Source of the DNA: Armatimonadota bacterium
Lineage (GTDB): Bacteria; Armatimonadota; DTGP01; JAHWJO01
NCBI GenBank assembly: GCA_019348365.1
Contig: JAHWJO010000044.1
Coordinates: 1 to 15,495 of the forward strand
Length of the DNA: 15,495 bases
Reading direction: 5' to 3'
The notes beneath the pieces were generated by a model. The model saw only the letters and a list, made by a program, of their open reading frames with translations, was not told the origin of the DNA and ran no database searches. The position numbers were made by a program, and so were the translations under genes. Every line of letters starts with the position of its first letter. The stretch's first letter is position 1. Positions 1 to 5,589 of this stretch are shown one piece after another.

Positions 1-187
1 TTCCTCCATCGACCGGCTCCGCCACCACAAGGTGCTTCACCTTGTGTATCATACCACGAAAGCTGTCGTTATCGGGCAGGACTCGGGACTGGTCGACCTT
101 GCGCAGGCCGAGGCCGGCCACGGTGCGGCGGGCGCGCCACTGCTCCCCGATAAGGCTCTTTTTCAGAGTCACGCGAAGTTCGGCCAT
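1..187 (-). CDS. rpmD: 50S ribosomal protein L30, partial (C-terminus beyond window)
   Basis: This is a small structural protein of the large ribosomal subunit. The 62 visible codons read MAELRVTLKKSLIG at the start, then GLGLRKVDQS at about residues 26-34 and RGMIHKVKHLV at about residues 44-54. All three blocks are typical of bacterial L30. The usual family length is near 60 residues, so only a few residues should be missing past the left edge. The ATG (185-187) shares its A with the TGA stop of rpsE, giving a TGATG junction and probable translational coupling. The order rpsE-rpmD is that of the canonical spc operon; rplO would be expected next, outside the window. Confidence 0.93.
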   Translation of the reverse strand, partial: MAELRVTLKKSLIGEQWRARRTVAGLGLRKVDQSRVLPDNDSFRGMIHKVKHLVVAEPVDGG

Positions 188-717
188 CAGTGCTCCTCCA
201 CGTCCGCGAACGACCGGAACGGCAGGTCCGCGAGGTTCTTGCCCCGAGCGCTCGCGATCTGTTCCGGCTGCCGGAGCTGTTCGAGCGCCTTCATGGTCGC
301 CCAGGCGGTGTTGATCGGGTTGTTGCTGCCCAGCGATTTGGAAAGCACGTCGTGGACGCCGGCGGCTTCCAGGATGTGCCGGACGCTGCCGCCCGCCACG
401 ACGCCCGTTCCGGGAGAGGCGGGCCGGAGGATCACCTTCGACGCGCCGAAATCCACGGTGATCGGGTGGGGAATGGTGCCGCCGGTCATCGGGATCTTGA
501 CCAGGTTCCGTTTCGCGGCTTCCACGCCCTTGCGGATGGCCTCGGGAATGGCGCGGGCTTTGCCCAGCCCCACACCCACGTGGCCTTCACCGTCACCCAC
601 GACGATGAGGGCGCTCCAGGAGAGGGTGCGGCCTCCCTTGTGGGTCTTCTGACACTTGTTGGTGGAGACGATGCGCTCCTCCAGGGTCAGGCTGTTCGGA
701 TCGATCTTCGTCGGCAT
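187..717 (-). CDS. rpsE: 30S ribosomal protein S5
   Basis: S5 is a small-subunit protein involved in decoding accuracy and mRNA unwinding at the entry channel. The 176-residue product has the N-terminal double-stranded RNA-binding fold, with KGGRTLSWSALIVVGDGEGHVGVGLGKA at about 27-54 (given as two joined blocks, KGGRTLSWSALIVV and GDGEGHVGVGLGKA) and IPEAIRKG at 57-64. The C-terminal domain includes GTGVVAGG (103-110) and SNNPINTAWAT (131-141). The frame stays open upstream into rplR, but ATG at 715-717 gives the family N-terminus MPTKIDP and has a GGAG motif about 8 bases upstream inside the end of rplR. It starts one base after the rplR stop and overlaps rpmD by one base. Confidence 0.96.
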   Translation of the reverse strand: MPTKIDPNSLTLEERIVSTNKCQKTHKGGRTLSWSALIVVGDGEGHVGVGLGKARAIPEAIRKGVEAAKRNLVKIPMTGGTIPHPITVDFGASKVILRPASPGTGVVAGGSVRHILEAAGVHDVLSKSLGSNNPINTAWATMKALEQLRQPEQIASARGKNLADLPFRSFADVEEH

Positions 718-718
718 G

Positions 719-1117
719 CTAAAACTCCAGCCCTTTCGGCTCGCCGTCCGCCGCTTCGGGGCGGGCGTTGCGGGCCGCGTCGGCGAGCGCCTTGACGCGG
801 CCATGGTACTTGTAACCGCCCCGGTCGAAGACCACCGCGGTGATGCCCTGCTGGAGGGCCCGCTCCGCGACGGTACGGCCCACGAGCGCGCTGGCTTCGG
901 TGTCCTGGGTGCTCTTGCCCTCGAGCTGGGTCCGGAGATCCGGGTCAAGGGTGGAGGCGGCGACGAGGGTGTGCCCCTTCGTGTCGTCGATGATCTGCGC
1001 GTAGACGTGCTTGAGGCTGCGGAAGATCATGAGGCGGGGCCGCTCGGTGGTGCCGGAGAGCTTTTTGCGAAGCCGCTCGTGGCGGATCCGTCGTTGTTGG
1101 TACGGATTCTCTCGCAT
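719..1117 (-). CDS. rplR: 50S ribosomal protein L18
   Basis: L18 binds 5S rRNA together with L5 and anchors the central protuberance of the large subunit. The 132-residue product shows RRIRHERLRKKLSGT at about 9-23, RPRLMIFRS (27-34), the core block AVVFDRGGYKYHGRVKALADAA (seen as AVVFDRGGYKY at 94-104 and HGRVKALADAA at 105-115) and the conserved terminal GLEF (129-132). Bacterial L18 is usually close to 120 residues. Here about ten extra residues (RPEAADGEPK) lie between ADAARNA and GLEF. The ATG shares its A with the TAA of rplF (TAATG), implying coupled translation. Confidence 0.95.
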   Translation of the reverse strand: MRENPYQQRRIRHERLRKKLSGTTERPRLMIFRSLKHVYAQIIDDTKGHTLVAASTLDPDLRTQLEGKSTQDTEASALVGRTVAERALQQGITAVVFDRGGYKYHGRVKALADAARNARPEAADGEPKGLEF

Positions 1118-1692
1118 TACTTCTTGCCTCCCTTGCCGCCCGCCTTGGCGCTCTTGCCGGCCTTGCGCCGGATGACTTCGCCCTGGTAGCGGATGCCCTT
1201 GCCCTTGTAGGGCTCCGGCTTCTTCACGCCCCGGATTTCGGCGGCGGTCTGCCCGACGAGCTCCTTATCGATTCCACGAACGGTGATGATCGGGGCGCGG
1301 GTGTTCACGTCCTGCCCGACTTCGAATTCGATGCCGGGGCGCGGGGCGACTTCGACGGGATGCGAGTAACCGACGTTGAGTTGAAGGTTGCTCCCCTGCT
1401 TGGAAGCGCGGTACCCCACGCCGCTGATCTCCAACACCTTCTGGTAGCCTTGGGTGACTCCCACGACCATGTTGTTGACGAGCGTGCGGGTCAGGCCGTG
1501 CATCGCGCGCTCGGTCTTGTTATCGCCCTGGCGTTCGACGTGCAGGGTGCCGTTTTCGCGGCGGATCGTCACTTCCGGACGCAGAGACCGGGTCAGGGTC
1601 CCCTTTGGCCCCTTCACCGTAATCTGGCCGTCATCCATGGTGATATCTACGCCCGCCGGGACGGGGATCGGTTGCCGTCCAATACGAGACAT
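1117..1692 (-). CDS. rplF: 50S ribosomal protein L6
   Basis: L6 is a large-subunit protein near the factor-binding site, made of two similar domains. The 191-residue product opens MSRIGRQPIPVP and carries VKGPKG (27-31) in the first domain. The second domain has the L6 signature PEPYKGKGIRY (159-169) followed by GEVIRRKAGK and a Lys/Gly-rich tail. Length is slightly above the usual 176-180 because of that tail. The ATG at 1690-1692 has GGAG seven bases upstream. This gene is separated from rpsH by a 161-base gap filled almost entirely by a heptad-repeat element, unlike the one-base junctions further along the operon. Confidence 0.97.
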   Translation of the reverse strand: MSRIGRQPIPVPAGVDITMDDGQITVKGPKGTLTRSLRPEVTIRRENGTLHVERQGDNKTERAMHGLTRTLVNNMVVGVTQGYQKVLEISGVGYRASKQGSNLQLNVGYSHPVEVAPRPGIEFEVGQDVNTRAPIITVRGIDKELVGQTAAEIRGVKKPEPYKGKGIRYQGEVIRRKAGKSAKAGGKGGKK

Positions 1693-1711
1693 CTTAAAAC
1701 TCCGTTTCTTA

Positions 1712-1849
1712 ATTTTGGATTTTGGATTTTGGATTTTGGATTGCGTCCGTTCACGCCTCTACAGGATCAAGCCGGTACCCGGAATAACTTTTATAAAAGC
1801 GTACAGGGTGCCGAGTGTAATCCAAAATCCAAAATCTAAAATCCAAAAT
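1712..1849. repeat. Inverted element with TTTTGGA heptad arms, copy 1
   Basis: The left arm (1712-1742) contains four perfect TTTTGGA units (1713-1740). The right arm (1819-1849) contains four inverted units, three TCCAAAA and one TCTAAAA. The two 31-base arms are complementary with one mismatch. They enclose a 76-base core (1743-1818) that includes the perfect palindrome CTTTTATAAAAG (1788-1799), GCGTCCG near its left end and CGAGTGT at its right end. The right arm ends four bases from the rpsH stop, so the element fills the rpsH-rplF gap and would be transcribed as a very long A/U-rich hairpin inside the operon. Similar heptad runs occur between genes in cyanobacteria and other phyla as far as I recall; I cannot search for matches. 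Confidence 0.9.
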
Positions 1850-1853
1850 GAGA

Positions 1854-2255
1854 TTACCAGACGTAGCAAAGGACTTCGCCGCCGAGGTGCTCGCGGCGGG
1901 CCTGGCGGTCCGTCATCACGCCTTTGGGGGTGGTGAGGATCGCGATGCCCAGGCCGCCCATGACCTTGGGGAGGGCGCCGCTGCCGGTGTAGACGCGGCG
2001 GCCCGGCGTGCTGACGCGCTTGAGGTCGGTCAGCACCTTCTCCCGTCGCGGCCCGTACTTGAGATGGACGCGGATCTTCGGGCGGTGCGTGTCCTCCTCC
2101 GCGACTTCGTAACGCTTGATGTATCCCTCCGCCTGGAGGACCTTCACGATTTCCAGCTTCAGCTTGGAGTGGTCCAGTTCGAGGGAGTCATGGTTCGCCC
2201 TGTTCGCATTCCGGATTCGGGTGAGCAGATCGGCGATCGGATCAGACATCGACAT
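1854..2255 (-). CDS. rpsH: 30S ribosomal protein S8
   Basis: S8 binds the central domain of 16S rRNA early in small-subunit assembly and, in well-studied bacteria, can repress its own spc operon mRNA. The 133-residue product has DPIADLLTRIRNA at 5-17, a central KYGPRREKVL block (67-75) and the C-terminal signature GLGIAILTTPKGVMT then ARREHLGGEVLCYVW at 101-133, all intact. ATG at 2253-2255 is favoured over a second ATG six bases later, since a strong AGGAGGT (2261-2267) lies at optimal distance from the first. This ribosome binding site overlaps the rpsN stop codon, which points to coupling with rpsN. Confidence 0.97.
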   Translation of the reverse strand: MSMSDPIADLLTRIRNANRANHDSLELDHSKLKLEIVKVLQAEGYIKRYEVAEEDTHRPKIRVHLKYGPRREKVLTDLKRVSTPGRRVYTGSGALPKVMGGLGIAILTTPKGVMTDRQARREHLGGEVLCYVW

Positions 2256-2265
2256 GGGGGACCTC

Positions 2266-2451
2266 CTACCAGCTGGACTTCGTGACGCCGGGAAGCAAGC
2301 CTTGATGCGCCATTTCCCGGAAGCAGATGCGGCAAATGCCGAACTTCCGGATGTAGCCGCGCGGTCGCCCGCACACCCGGCATCGGTAGTACTTGCGAAC
2401 CTTGAATCTCGGCTCGCGCTTGGCCTTCTCGATGAGCGCCTTTTTGGCCAT
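2266..2451 (-). CDS. rpsN: 30S ribosomal protein S14, zinc-binding (type Z)
   Basis: S14 is a small-subunit head protein. This is the short 61-residue zinc form, with two CxxC pairs (C24-x2-C27 and C40-x2-C43) and the family ending MAHQGLLPGVTKSSW. The first residues, MAKKALIEKAK, match the usual start. ATG lies at 2449-2451, with an AGGAG about 11 bases upstream next to a heptad-repeat arm. It is the first gene of the visible operon. In the usual spc order rplE, rplX and rplN precede it, but here the upstream 560 bases are non-coding, so the operon is split at this point or transcription starts close by. Confidence 0.97.
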   Translation of the reverse strand: MAKKALIEKAKREPRFKVRKYYRCRVCGRPRGYIRKFGICRICFREMAHQGLLPGVTKSSW

Positions 2452-2468
2452 GGGGCTCTGTTCTCCTC

Positions 2469-2607
2469 ATTTTGGATTTTGGATTTTGGATTTTGGATTG
2501 CAAGCGTCCGCCGTGCAAAAGGATGGCTTCTTGTACTCTCTCCCCATTCGGTGCAGGCGGATCGAGTATCGAGCGTAATCCCAAATCCAAAATCTAAAAT
2601 CTAAAAT
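2469..2607. repeat. Inverted element with TTTTGGA heptad arms, copy 2
   Basis: The left arm (2469-2499) has four perfect TTTTGGA units and is identical to the left arm of the copy at 1712-1849. The right arm (2577-2607) carries TCCCAAA, TCCAAAA and two TCTAAAA units. The core (2500-2576) is 77 bases, one longer than in copy 1. The cores differ in most of their sequence but share GCGTCCG near the left end and CGAGYGT immediately before the right arm. The near-identical dimensions and conserved core edges argue for one element family rather than chance low-complexity sequence. It lies 17 bases upstream of the rpsN start codon and may form a hairpin in the 5' leader. Confidence 0.9.
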
Positions 2608-2633
2608 CGAGTGGTTTCCCATAACGCACGTAT

Positions 2634-2818
2634 GCCCTCGGACCGAGCACGGCAGGGGTCTCTCCGGGGAGAGACGAGAACGCCGTGAGGTATCCGAGGG
2701 CTGAACGTCCGGGGTGCTAAATTGTGGAATGATGAGTCGGTGAAGACCGATGGAAGCCGCTTTTTCGGGGCTGTCGCTTGCGGCGACCGCTCATCAAAAA
2801 CCTGAGCGCACGAAGCGC
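2634..2818. other. Strongly foldable non-coding region, candidate structured RNA
   Basis: No credible reading frame occupies this stretch, but complementary segments are dense. A 9-pair stem GCCCTCGGA (2634-2642) with TCCGAGGGC (2693-2701) encloses CACGGC (2648-2653) with GCCGTG (2682-2687), which encloses GTCTCTC (2658-2664) with GAGAGAC (2669-2675) around a CGGG loop. A second domain is closed by TGATGAG (2730-2736) with CTCATCA (2790-2796). It contains three hairpins: TCGGT/ACCGA (2737-2750), AGCC/GGCT (2755-2772) and GTCGC/GCGAC (2773-2787). A GCGC/GCGC hairpin follows (2806-2818). The nesting suggests an RNA with a long stem and a four-way junction. I do not recognise RNase P, tmRNA, SRP, 6S or a known riboswitch core. 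Strand is undetermined. Confidence 0.5.
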
Positions 2819-3011
2819 CAAGAAGAAGTGTAACGGATCGGGCCATGAATGTAAAGCGGTTTCACACCGATAAAAAGGATGCCCCGGGTACATCCCGTAC
2901 AGGAAGAAATCCTCTTTCCGGTGCATGCATGTGGATATCGTGGGCATAGTGGCAGGCCGCAAGACCGTTGATATAGAGGATGGTATCAGTTCAGGGAAAG
3001 GATAGTTGGAT
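2819..3011. other. Rest of the non-coding gap before the SnoaL-like gene
   Basis: No gene is visible. Short hairpins occur: CGGT/ACCG (2857-2869), CGGG/CCCG around 2885-2897, and GGAAGA facing TCTTTCC around 2902-2919. A weak plus-strand promoter-like pair, GTGGCA (2949-2954) and TATAGA (2972-2977) with 17 bases between, could serve the gene at 3012. The stretch may continue the structured region to its left. Confidence 0.35.
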
Positions 3012-3866
3012 ATGTCAGTTCAGCCGAGAATGGCGTTTATGTTTATACACCGATGGACGGGGCGTGCTCCTTTATGGAAGACGCTCCTCCTCGGGGCGGT
3101 GGTGGGATCGGGACTGGTGGGAGGCGGAAGCCTGAATCCACTGGCGTCGGCGGCGGGAAATGATGAGCCCTCGGCGATGGAGGTGGTGCAGCAGGTGATC
3201 GACGCCTATAATCGCCATGACCTGGAGGGATTTGCACGTCGTCATTCGGAAGAGATGGTCACCGTTGCGCCGGCGGCCCCGCCCCTCCGGGGACTCCAGA
3301 CGCTTCGCGCGTCCCTTCCCCAGGAGTGGCAGGCGTTTCCCGATGCGAAAATTGAAGTGAAGCGGATCGTCGGGGATGACCGGCAGGTCGCCGTGGAGTT
3401 GGTGTGGACCGGCACATACCGCCGGGATTTGGAAGGCTTGCCTCCCGCCGACGGCCAGACCCTCCGGCTGTCTCAGATGGGGGTCTACACGGTCAGGAAC
3501 GGGCGCGTGACCTCGCTGCGAAGCTACTACAATCCGGAGGACCTGACGCGGCAGCTCGCGGCGAAGCGACCCAAATCGCCGCCGCCCCCGCCGACCCTTT
3601 CCGGGGCTCCCCTGCCCCGTCGAGCGCCGGCCCCGAAGGCGTTCACCCCGAAGACACGGTGGACTCGAAAACCGGTCCGGGCGAAGACCGCTGTCGTCCG
3701 GAAACCGCAAGCCGTGAGAAGAGCCGTGAGAAGTGCATGGAAGCCGCGTGGAACGGTGCGAACCGGTTTCGCCCGCAAGCGATGGGGGACGTACCGCGCG
3801 CCGGTTCGCCGGGCCCAGACCCCGAAGCCGGCCGTGCCGGGGATCGCCTTGATCAAGCGGCTTTAG
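3012..3866 (+). CDS. Secreted SnoaL/NTF2-like protein with long basic Pro/Arg/Lys tail
   Basis: The 284-residue product starts at ATG 3012, preceded by AGGGAAAGGA about 10 bases upstream; an in-frame TTG at 3006 is less well placed. Residues 1-50 look like a signal peptide: a basic stretch, hydrophobic TLLLGAVVGSGLVGGGS (24-40) and an ASAAG possible cleavage site. Residues about 54-180 match the SnoaL-like/NTF2-like fold: helix VVQQVIDAYNRHDLEGFARRHSEE (read as VVQQVIDAYNRHD and LEGFARRHSEE), a GLQTLRASL segment, FPDAKIEVKRIV, VELVWTGTY and the strand MGVYTVRNGRVTSLRSYY. Such domains bind small hydrophobic ligands or act as cyclases or isomerases, but no specific activity can be assigned. The last 100 residues are rich in Pro, Arg, Lys and Ala with almost no acidic residues, suggesting binding to a polyanion or the cell surface. 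Confidence 0.8.
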   Translation: MSVQPRMAFMFIHRWTGRAPLWKTLLLGAVVGSGLVGGGSLNPLASAAGNDEPSAMEVVQQVIDAYNRHDLEGFARRHSEEMVTVAPAAPPLRGLQTLRASLPQEWQAFPDAKIEVKRIVGDDRQVAVELVWTGTYRRDLEGLPPADGQTLRLSQMGVYTVRNGRVTSLRSYYNPEDLTRQLAAKRPKSPPPPPTLSGAPLPRRAPAPKAFTPKTRWTRKPVRAKTAVVRKPQAVRRAVRSAWKPRGTVRTGFARKRWGTYRAPVRRAQTPKPAVPGIALIKRL

Positions 3867-3917
3867 GCGCATCCCCATCTATCATGCATGGGTAGGGGTT
3901 CAGAGGGGAAGGATGTT

Positions 3918-3978
3918 CCCGCTTTGCGGGAGGGGGTAAACCTCTCCCCCGGCCCCTCTCCCGGAATTGGGAGAGGGG
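3918..3978. terminator. Paired GC-rich hairpins between convergent genes
   Basis: CCCGC (3918-3922) pairs with GCGGG (3926-3930) around TTT, and CCCCTCTCCC (3953-3962) pairs perfectly with GGGAGAGGGG (3969-3978) around GGAATT. They lie in the 218-base gap between the plus-strand gene ending at 3866 and the minus-strand gene ending at 4085, where a bidirectional terminator would be expected. No T-run follows on either strand, so this may instead be a common CCCCTCTCCC-type intergenic repeat. Confidence 0.5.
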
Positions 3979-4084
3979 CGCCGTACGTATCCTCTTCCGG
4001 CTTCGGCCTCGTGCCTGGCCCTCTGGATCTTCGGCATGCTTCTGCCAGGGTGAGCATCCCCCGGCATCTGGACAACCCGGTGCA

Positions 4085-4432
4085 TCACCCGTAGTTGCTG
4101 TACTCCTCGTTACGCTGGACGCTGCACCCGGCGGTCATCCCCGGTATGGCGGCCGCGACCTCCCCGGTCGCGGTCTCCGGCACCTCGAACCGGCTCCAGG
4201 TGAGCGTCGGATTCTCGGCCATCTTCTGTATGACTCCCGCCGTCATGGAATCCACCAGCGGAGCATAGTCCCGCACATCGCGCGTTTCCATCACATGCAC
4301 CAGGTTGTGCATCGCCTCTTCCACGGTATCCCAGTAGCCCCCCGGCACGACGTTCCCGGCTTTCCCCAGAAAGAACGTCGCGCAGTACAACCGCTGGGGC
4401 TCGTCCACCCGCACCAGTTCGATATACGCCAT
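4085..4432 (-). CDS. Small protein of unknown function (115 residues)
   Basis: I do not recognise this gene. It is supported by a good start (ATG at 4430-4432 with AGGAG seven to eight bases upstream), an ordinary amino-acid mix, and high third-position GC like its neighbours. The product MAYIELVRVDEP... begins with a strand-like segment, then a glycine-rich turn (GKAGNVVPGGYW, 23-34) and a likely helix TVEEAMHNLVHVMETRDVRDY (as TVEEAMHNLV and HVMETRDVRDY, 36-56). The TVEEAM..L pattern recalls HicB-type antitoxin folds, but no toxin partner or DNA-binding domain is seen. There is no signal peptide or membrane segment. It is probably cytoplasmic and convergent with the SnoaL-like gene. Confidence 0.65.
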   Translation of the reverse strand: MAYIELVRVDEPQRLYCATFFLGKAGNVVPGGYWDTVEEAMHNLVHVMETRDVRDYAPLVDSMTAGVIQKMAENPTLTWSRFEVPETATGEVAAAIPGMTAGCSVQRNEEYSNYG

Positions 4433-4560
4433 CGCGTGATCTCCTCGCTCGTAGGTTTCTGATCTTATTGTGACCGCTCCGAGCGGGTTCTACACCATGG
4501 ATTGCATGGAGCATGGGATTCCAGTTGGCGGATCCCTTTCGGAAAGCCGATCTTTCGCAA

Positions 4561-5415
4561 TTACACCCCCGATCCCGCGTACTCCTCCCACTGCCGATTC
4601 AGCGCCTCAACGGGGAGCCGCCCCTTGTGCAGCAGCACGCGATACCGGAGGCGCAATTCCTCGCCTTCCTTCAACTTCAGGGGTTCGTGAAAGAGGAGGG
4701 CGGCGTTCATGAAGTTGTCCAGGGGCCGGGTGCGCGCGTAGAACGGCACGGGATGGCGGGGGTTCTCCGGATGATCGAGGAAGGCCATACCCCCGTGCCG
4801 GTCCGGCGCGCCGTCCATCTGCCCGGAGAGGTCGCACCAGCGGTCCGGCTCTCCGGCCACATAATCGGCGTTGCGGCCATCGGGAAACAGGAGCGTCCCG
4901 TTGCGGAGCGACTGCGGGGCGCGGATGACGAGGCCGCCGTAGCCGCCCCAGGTCGTGTACGGGGTCCGGTCGATGAGCAGGTCCTGAAGCGCGGTCTGGC
5001 GCACGTCCCAGTCCATGACGTGGATCTCCGCGCCGGGGGAGTATCGCACGCGCCGTGCCTCCCGGATCGTCTTCTGATCGCGGTGCCGCCACTCCAGCTC
5101 CGACGAGAGGGTGATCGCCTTGCCGAAATCTTCTACAATCACTTCCGGCGCGCGGAGGGTGTGTTGATGCCCTTCTTCTCCTCGCCCCTCTTCCCAGTAA
5201 TTCGCGCCGTTCACGAACTTCCAGGTGAACCAGAGGCCCCGGTGCCACATATGATCCGCCGGGCGGTACGCGCCGAAGTTGCCCCCGTTCGGGAGGCAGA
5301 GAGGATAGAAGAACGGTTTCGGCGCGAGGTCCTGCCCGTACGCGTAGCGCAGCGCAACGTCGCCGTCATCCCCCCGCAATTCCACCGATTGGCCGAGATC
5401 GTGAACGATTTTCAT
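4561..5415 (-). CDS. DUF6807 / PmoA-like family protein
   Basis: The 284-residue product fits the DUF6807 family, often labelled 'methane oxygenase PmoA', which is found in Planctomycetota, Armatimonadota and Bacteroidota and is unrelated in fold to membrane methane monooxygenase. Supporting blocks are PFFYPLCLPNG (35-44), the histidine-rich HMWHRGLWFTWKFVNGANYWEE core (seen as HMWHRGLWF at 55-63 and TWKFVNGANYWEE at 64-76), TTWGGYGGLVIR (154-165), GMAFLDHPENPRHPVPFYAR (209-228) and a closing beta segment LRLRYRVLLHKG (254-265). Length is typical of the family. No signal peptide is seen. Function is not established; many members sit in sugar or polysaccharide gene clusters. No strong ribosome binding site precedes ATG 5413-5415, and the upstream region is repeat-rich. 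Confidence 0.8.
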   Translation of the reverse strand: MKIVHDLGQSVELRGDDGDVALRYAYGQDLAPKPFFYPLCLPNGGNFGAYRPADHMWHRGLWFTWKFVNGANYWEEGRGEEGHQHTLRAPEVIVEDFGKAITLSSELEWRHRDQKTIREARRVRYSPGAEIHVMDWDVRQTALQDLLIDRTPYTTWGGYGGLVIRAPQSLRNGTLLFPDGRNADYVAGEPDRWCDLSGQMDGAPDRHGGMAFLDHPENPRHPVPFYARTRPLDNFMNAALLFHEPLKLKEGEELRLRYRVLLHKGRLPVEALNRQWEEYAGSGV

Positions 5416-5429
5416 AGGGTTTTATTCAC

Positions 5430-5453
5430 CGCAGAGGCGCAGAGACGCTGAGA
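5430..5453. repeat. Three octad units of CGCAGAGR type
   Basis: CGCAGAGG (5430-5437), CGCAGAGA (5438-5445) and CGCTGAGA (5446-5453) follow one another without spacing, 15 bases upstream of the DUF6807 start codon on its coding strand's 5' side. No facing complementary arm is visible. It resembles a lone arm of the octad-type elements found elsewhere in this window. Similar CGCAGAG runs are, from memory, common between genes in several phyla. Confidence 0.75.
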
Positions 5454-5464
5454 ACCCCTGACCC

Positions 5465-5587
5465 CTGAAGAGGTGAGTTGGTGAATTGGTGAGTTGGTGA
5501 ACACAATCCTCAACCGCAGATAAAAGCGGATGAACCCCCACAACCATCAGGTCACTTCTTCACCAACTCACCAACTCTCCTCTTCAG
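5465..5587. repeat. Inverted element with TTGGTGAR octad arms
   Basis: The left arm (5465-5501) begins CTGAAGAGG and then repeats the 8-base unit TTGGTGAR three times. The right arm (5559-5587) is its reverse complement, ending CCTCTTCAG, but with one octad fewer and one mismatch. The core (5502-5558) is 57 bases and itself holds an AACCGCAGAT..GCGGATGAAC pattern. The right arm ends two bases from the lysC stop codon (5590-5592), so a lysC transcript would carry a long hairpin directly after its stop. The one-unit difference between arms suggests slippage by whole octads. Confidence 0.88.
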
Positions 5588-5589
5588 AT

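Noticed and set aside
718..948. N-terminal extension of S5
   Set aside because: The added residues are an out-of-frame reading of rplR; the family start at 717 has its own ribosome binding site.
2716..2756. Resemblance to SAM-I riboswitch (GGTGCTAAATT) and to a hammerhead core (TGATGAG ... GGAAG)
   Set aside because: The other conserved SAM-I elements are missing or in the wrong order, and the hammerhead core lacks the invariant C before UGANGA and the GAA after stem II.
4085..4432. HicB antitoxin
   Set aside because: Only a short TVEEAM-like helix pattern supports it; no HicA partner or DNA-binding domain is nearby.
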